Shown here: positions 63,865 through 64,000 of the stretch, one piece after another
How the letters are laid out: every line of letters starts with the position of its first letter
Position numbering within the stretch: position 1 is the stretch's first letter
Assembly: GCF_018139685.1 (NCBI RefSeq)
Contig: NZ_JAGSPN010000004.1
Span: 1 to 64,000 of the forward strand
Origin: Cognatundibacterium luofuense
GTDB taxonomy: Bacteria; Pseudomonadota; Gammaproteobacteria; Burkholderiales; Burkholderiaceae_D
Length of the DNA stretch: 64,000 bases
Direction of reading: 5' to 3'
Made by a program: the position numbers and the translations under genes
Notes under the pieces: model-generated
What the model was told of the DNA's origin: nothing
The model's database searches: none
Seen by the model: only the letters and a program-made list of their open reading frames with translations

Positions 63865-64000
63865 GCTGGTTTTCCTTTGCTGTCTGATGTGAATGGCTGC
63901 GGTTTGCTGTGTCAGACTGGGTTATGTGACTAAAGCGACTAATGTGACCAATGCGGCTAACACAGTCGCCACATGCCGCTTACCGGCCTGAGTATTTGCG
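63865..64000. other. Right window edge, upstream region of the AraC-type gene
   Basis: Short GC-mixed stretch with repeated GTGACTAA/ATGTGACC-like words near 63925-63950 that could be regulator half-sites. No gene can be called. Confidence 0.3.

Overview
The window looks like a chromosome segment of a betaproteobacterium, most likely Oxalobacteraceae or a close relative. This is judged from the housekeeping genes on the right (moeA-moaD-moaE, crcB, rhlE, pip, clpB) and their moderately GC-rich codon use; no rRNA or complete tRNA is present to confirm it. The window has two unlike halves. Positions 1 to about 33,530 are a mosaic, often AT-rich accessory region full of insertion-sequence debris. 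It ends at a tyrosine integrase and a sequence resembling the 3' end of a tRNA-Ser followed by a terminator. I read this as the right end of a genomic island whose left end lies outside the window. From about 38,200 onward the sequence is ordinary chromosome; 33,530-38,200 is a scarred transition zone.

Island, left to right. (a) 1-1065: an IS3-type element inserted in an IS5-type transposase gene. (b) 1520-8344: a complete radical-SAM RiPP locus: HlyD-type adaptor, short double-Gly precursor, radical SAM/SPASM maturase, secreted HExxH-X18-E metallopeptidase and C39 peptidase/ABC exporter. The predicted core carries five aromatic-X-polar triplets (YAQ, YTQ, YSQ, HSQ, YTM), the pattern expected for three-residue cyclophane (triceptide-like) chemistry. 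This is the best candidate here for an undescribed system. (c) 8799-9889: a decayed IS3-type element. (d) 10194-15356: copper enzymes, namely a periplasmic four-site multicopper oxidase, a large tyrosinase and a DUF2182 membrane protein. (e) 15886-29322: a defence block with a two-gene glycine-zipper/membrane unit of unknown role, a Gabija-like pair (OLD-family nuclease/ATPase plus UvrD-like helicase), a YafO-type toxin-antitoxin pair, IS debris, and a complete type II CBASS operon (patatin phospholipase CapV, DncV-like cyclase, Cap2, Cap3). (f) 29413-33530: gene fragments, an AT-rich orphan membrane protein, the integrase and the attachment site.

Transition zone: a HEAT-repeat protein, a secreted M16-type peptidase, and a 106-bp duplication of the adhP leader. 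The duplication brackets the two separated ends of an IS3-type element, with a frameshifted TPR-like gene and an AAA ATPase between them.

Chromosomal part: adhP, a DASS-type anion symporter, an operon joining a PhnD-like binding protein, a hybrid histidine kinase and a phosphopantetheinyl transferase, molybdopterin genes with crcB, a ferredoxin-like protein, rhlE, and a BlaI-type repressor translationally coupled to an unusual M56 peptidase-D,D-peptidase fusion. These are followed by a TonB-dependent receptor, proline iminopeptidase, a membrane protein ending in a cold-shock domain, clpB with a heat-shock-like promoter, a small monooxygenase and an AraC-type regulator. All functions are read from motifs and family knowledge; no searches were run.
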